Assembly (NCBI GenBank): GCA_035384565.1
Contig: DAOOIT010000132.1
Span: 1 to 7,066, forward strand
Direction: 5' to 3'
DNA length: 7,066 nt
Origin: Planctomycetota bacterium
GTDB lineage: Bacteria; Planctomycetota; PUPC01; DSUN01
Shown here: positions 6,616 to 7,066 of the stretch, piece by piece
Position numbering within the stretch: position 1 is the first letter of the stretch
Layout: each line of letters opens with the position of its first letter
Program-made: the position numbers and the translations under genes
The notes under the pieces: model-generated
The model's input: only the letters and a program-made list of their open reading frames with translations
The model's database searches: none
Told to the model about the DNA's origin: nothing

Positions 6616-7066
6616 TCACGGGTTGATTGGGTCCCCGGCCAGCTTGGGCTTGACGCCGGGCAGTTCGATGGCCTTATTGCCTTTGGCCGTCTCAATGATG
6701 TCGGCGTCCTCGGGCGCCAGGCCGCCGCCCTGGTGCCTGGTGGCCTTGATGGCGACGACGACGAGGCGCTTATTGGCCTGCTTGGTCTCGCCGCCGAAGA
6801 GGTAGCCGAGGATCGGTAGAGAGCCGAAGATGGGCACCTTGTTGGCAGCGTTGATGGGAGTCTCGTAGACGAGGCCACCGATGACGATCTCCTGGCCGTC
6901 GGCGGCCTGCGCCACTGTGGCGGCCTTGCGCTCGACGACCACGGGCACCCCGTTGTCCGCGTAGGCCACGTGGTTGACCACCTGCGTCGTAACATTCATG
7001 GAGATGGACTCGGTGCCGACCGTGGGCGTGATGTTGACGTAGACGCCGGTGTCGGTGGCGCTCATC
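6616..7066 (-). CDS. Secretin-domain protein, C-terminal fragment (runs off the window)
   Basis: Only the last 150 or so codons are present; the reading frame stays open to the window edge, so the true start lies beyond 7066. The visible part is the end of a secretin (type II/III secretion, pilus-type) outer-membrane domain. GVYVNITPTVG leads into ISMNVTTQVV, then AADGQEIVIGGLVYETPINAANKVPIFGSLPILGYLFGGE, which holds the conserved DGxxxVIGGL and VPxxGxLPxLGxLF signatures, and finally KRLVVVAIKATRH. A roughly 40-residue tail rich in acidic residues and proline follows. It matches the corresponding part of the next gene in layout but is clearly diverged, so the two are paralogues rather than a recent duplication. 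The internal ATG at 7065 should not be taken as the start. Confidence 0.87.
   Translation of the reverse strand, partial: MSATDTGVYVNITPTVGTESISMNVTTQVVNHVAYADNGVPVVVERKAATVAQAADGQEIVIGGLVYETPINAANKVPIFGSLPILGYLFGGETKQANKRLVVVAIKATRHQGGGLAPEDADIIETAKGNKAIELPGVKPKLAGDPINP

Overview
The window is a GC-rich stretch from a Gram-negative bacterium. Two outer-membrane secretin genes, signal peptides and a periplasmic phosphate-binding protein imply an envelope with an outer membrane. Every supported gene lies on the minus strand, so transcription runs from high to low coordinates. The lineage cannot be fixed from sequence alone. Tandem orphan secretin-like genes plus unusual Pst permeases with long insertions recall Planctomycetes and other PVC-type or deep-branching environmental bacteria, but this is a guess.

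Right end (about 4863-7066): the C-terminal end of one secretin-domain protein runs off the window. It is followed by a 13-bp perfect stem-loop and then a complete 555-residue secretin-family protein with a signal peptide. No other secretion or pilus components are visible.

Middle (4340-4819): an ArsC-type, thioredoxin-coupled arsenate reductase / low-molecular-weight tyrosine-phosphatase fold protein with all three expected redox cysteines. It starts 43 bases after the second secretin gene.

Left part (51-4213): a complete high-affinity phosphate ABC transporter in the order pstS-pstC-pstA-pstB, with gaps of 16, 1 and 3 bases, so almost certainly one operon. PstS captures phosphate in the periplasm, PstC and PstA form the membrane channel, and PstB is the ATPase. 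Both permeases are longer than the classical ones: PstA has a charged loop of about 150 residues after its first membrane helix, and PstC has extra hydrophobic sequence in mid-protein. phoU and phoBR are not in the window.

The 126-base gap between arsC and pstS holds the most interesting non-coding signal. Three CTAAC/CTTAC-type repeats lie exactly 11 bases apart in the transcribed orientation, about 58 bases upstream of the pstS start. This is the architecture of a Pho box. It overlaps inverted repeats that can fold in mutually exclusive ways. If real, pstSCAB has its own phosphate-responsive promoter, separate from arsC.
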